Assembly (NCBI RefSeq): GCF_032884065.1
Contig: NC_088872.1
Location: forward strand, 3,038,001 to 3,102,000
Reading direction: 5' to 3'
DNA: 64,000 nucleotides
Source: Artemia franciscana
Taxonomy: Eukaryota > Arthropoda > Branchiopoda > Anostraca > Artemiidae
Shown here: one piece after another, positions 63,526 through 64,000 of the stretch
Layout of the letters: each line of letters opens with the position of its first letter
How positions within the stretch are numbered: position 1 is the stretch's first letter
Made by a program: the position numbers and the translations under genes
Notes under the pieces: generated by a model
The model's database searches: none
What the model was told of the DNA's origin: nothing
What the model saw: the letters and a program-made list of their open reading frames with translations, nothing else

Positions 63526-64000
63526 TCTATATATATAAAAATAAGTTGTCTGTCTGTGGATCAGGTGACGTCATGTTTCTGTGTCGACTAGCGTCATGAA
63601 GTTAGTTGTCGTAATTTTTGCTATGACGGTGACGTCATTAAAGATATTTAAGACATATATGTTCACGTAGAAATCTATTAATGTTTAAGTTTAAAATGAC
63701 TGATGAACTTACAATGGCAAAAGCCGATGAACATGCTCAAAGAGTCTATGCCAAAAAACTTGCTGCTGATAGAGAAAGTCAGAAAAGAAAGAGTGCCGAG
63801 GAATCAAAAGAACAGCAAGGAAACAGGCTTGAGGCTAAAGAACGCAATACCGCGCAGTTAGATTAAGATCCACCTGGACAGCGAGAGTCAAAACATATCA
63901 AAACTGAAAATTATAGCGATGATGATTGGGTTTGGGATCTTGACTTGGATAAGGTCATCAATGCCTACCAGATTTTAGTTAAAAAAACAAAGGTTCGGCG
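63526..64000 (+). mobile_element. Helitron H15, 5' end, running off the window
   Basis: TCTATATATATAAAAATAAG at 63526, then GTGACGTCAT motifs (63566, 63630) and a Rep N-terminal start frame. This is the best candidate in the window for the 5' end of a coding Helitron, but the rest lies outside. Confidence 0.75.
63681..63866 (+). CDS. Helitron Rep N-terminal frame, incomplete
   Basis: 61 codons: MFKFKMTDELTMAKADEHAQ, RVYAKKLAADRESQKRKSAE, ESKEQQGNRLEAKE and a stop at 63866. It has the basic Ala/Lys/Glu/Gln repeat of this region. The alternative frame beyond it (KTENYSDDDWVWDLDLDKVI) is acidic and continues to the window end, so a frame slip around 63850 or a variant N terminus is possible. 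Confidence 0.55.
   Translation: MFKFKMTDELTMAKADEHAQRVYAKKLAADRESQKRKSAEESKEQQGNRLEAKERNTAQLD

Overview
This is a eukaryotic, AT-rich window with almost no unique coding sequence. Spliced kelch exons, a Penelope-type retroelement, LINE pieces and arthropod-type Helitrons point to an arthropod, most likely a crustacean. Several dispersed repeats resemble ones I associate with brine shrimp (Artemia), but that is memory and was not tested. No bacterial features, rRNA or CRISPR are present.

1-17 kb is the most host-like part. It opens with a minus-strand Helitron RepHel fragment (345-935), followed by a broken LINE (about 1.0-5.1 kb) split by a 1.8 kb insert built of ~630 bp tandem units. A clean terminal exon of a ring-canal-kelch/KLHL2-3 type gene lies at 5937-6109 (+), and a first-kelch-blade exon of the same kind at about 11.0-11.1 kb on the opposite strand. 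Between and after them are copies of an unclassified ~1.3-1.5 kb dispersed repeat, and a Penelope-like element with RT and GIY-YIG modules at 13.56-15.3 kb.

17-39.7 kb is a pile of short, mostly non-autonomous Helitrons in both orientations. Their shared plan is: 5' TC end, a CRE-like palindrome (TGACGTCA core), A-rich minisatellite, sometimes a tRNA-like module or a basic N-terminal Rep piece, a GAC-type minisatellite, the last ~70 codons of RepHel, (AT)n, and a 3' terminator that is usually doubled (hairpin-CTAG-hairpin-CTAG). Copies meet head-to-head (20.96 kb) and tail-to-tail (18.92 kb), giving large palindromes. The full-size dispersed repeat (28.56-30.06 kb) sits among them.

32-62 kb holds, between further Helitrons, the most interesting gene family. 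A small protein (N-terminal hydrophobic segment, basic patch, conserved alpha-helical domain) is followed by ankyrin repeats. I count copies or pieces at 32.76 kb (+, open 185-codon frame), 40.44 kb (-), 51.45 kb (+), 54.8 kb (+, linker plus ankyrins) and 61.08 kb (-), plus an upstream-only piece at 63.4 kb. The 40 and 51 kb copies form the arms of a >2.1 kb inverted duplication with an ~8.2 kb spacer that carries a long Helitron RepHel relic (41.83-44.78 kb). Ankyrin arrays of opposite orientation converge at 59.78 kb and show a ~350-360 bp higher-order period. Helitron 3' ends abut ankyrin sequence at three places. 62.2-64 kb returns to Helitron fragments and ends inside a new copy.

Nearly every protein-coding trace besides the kelch exons and the 32.76 kb gene is a decayed transposon part or pseudogene.
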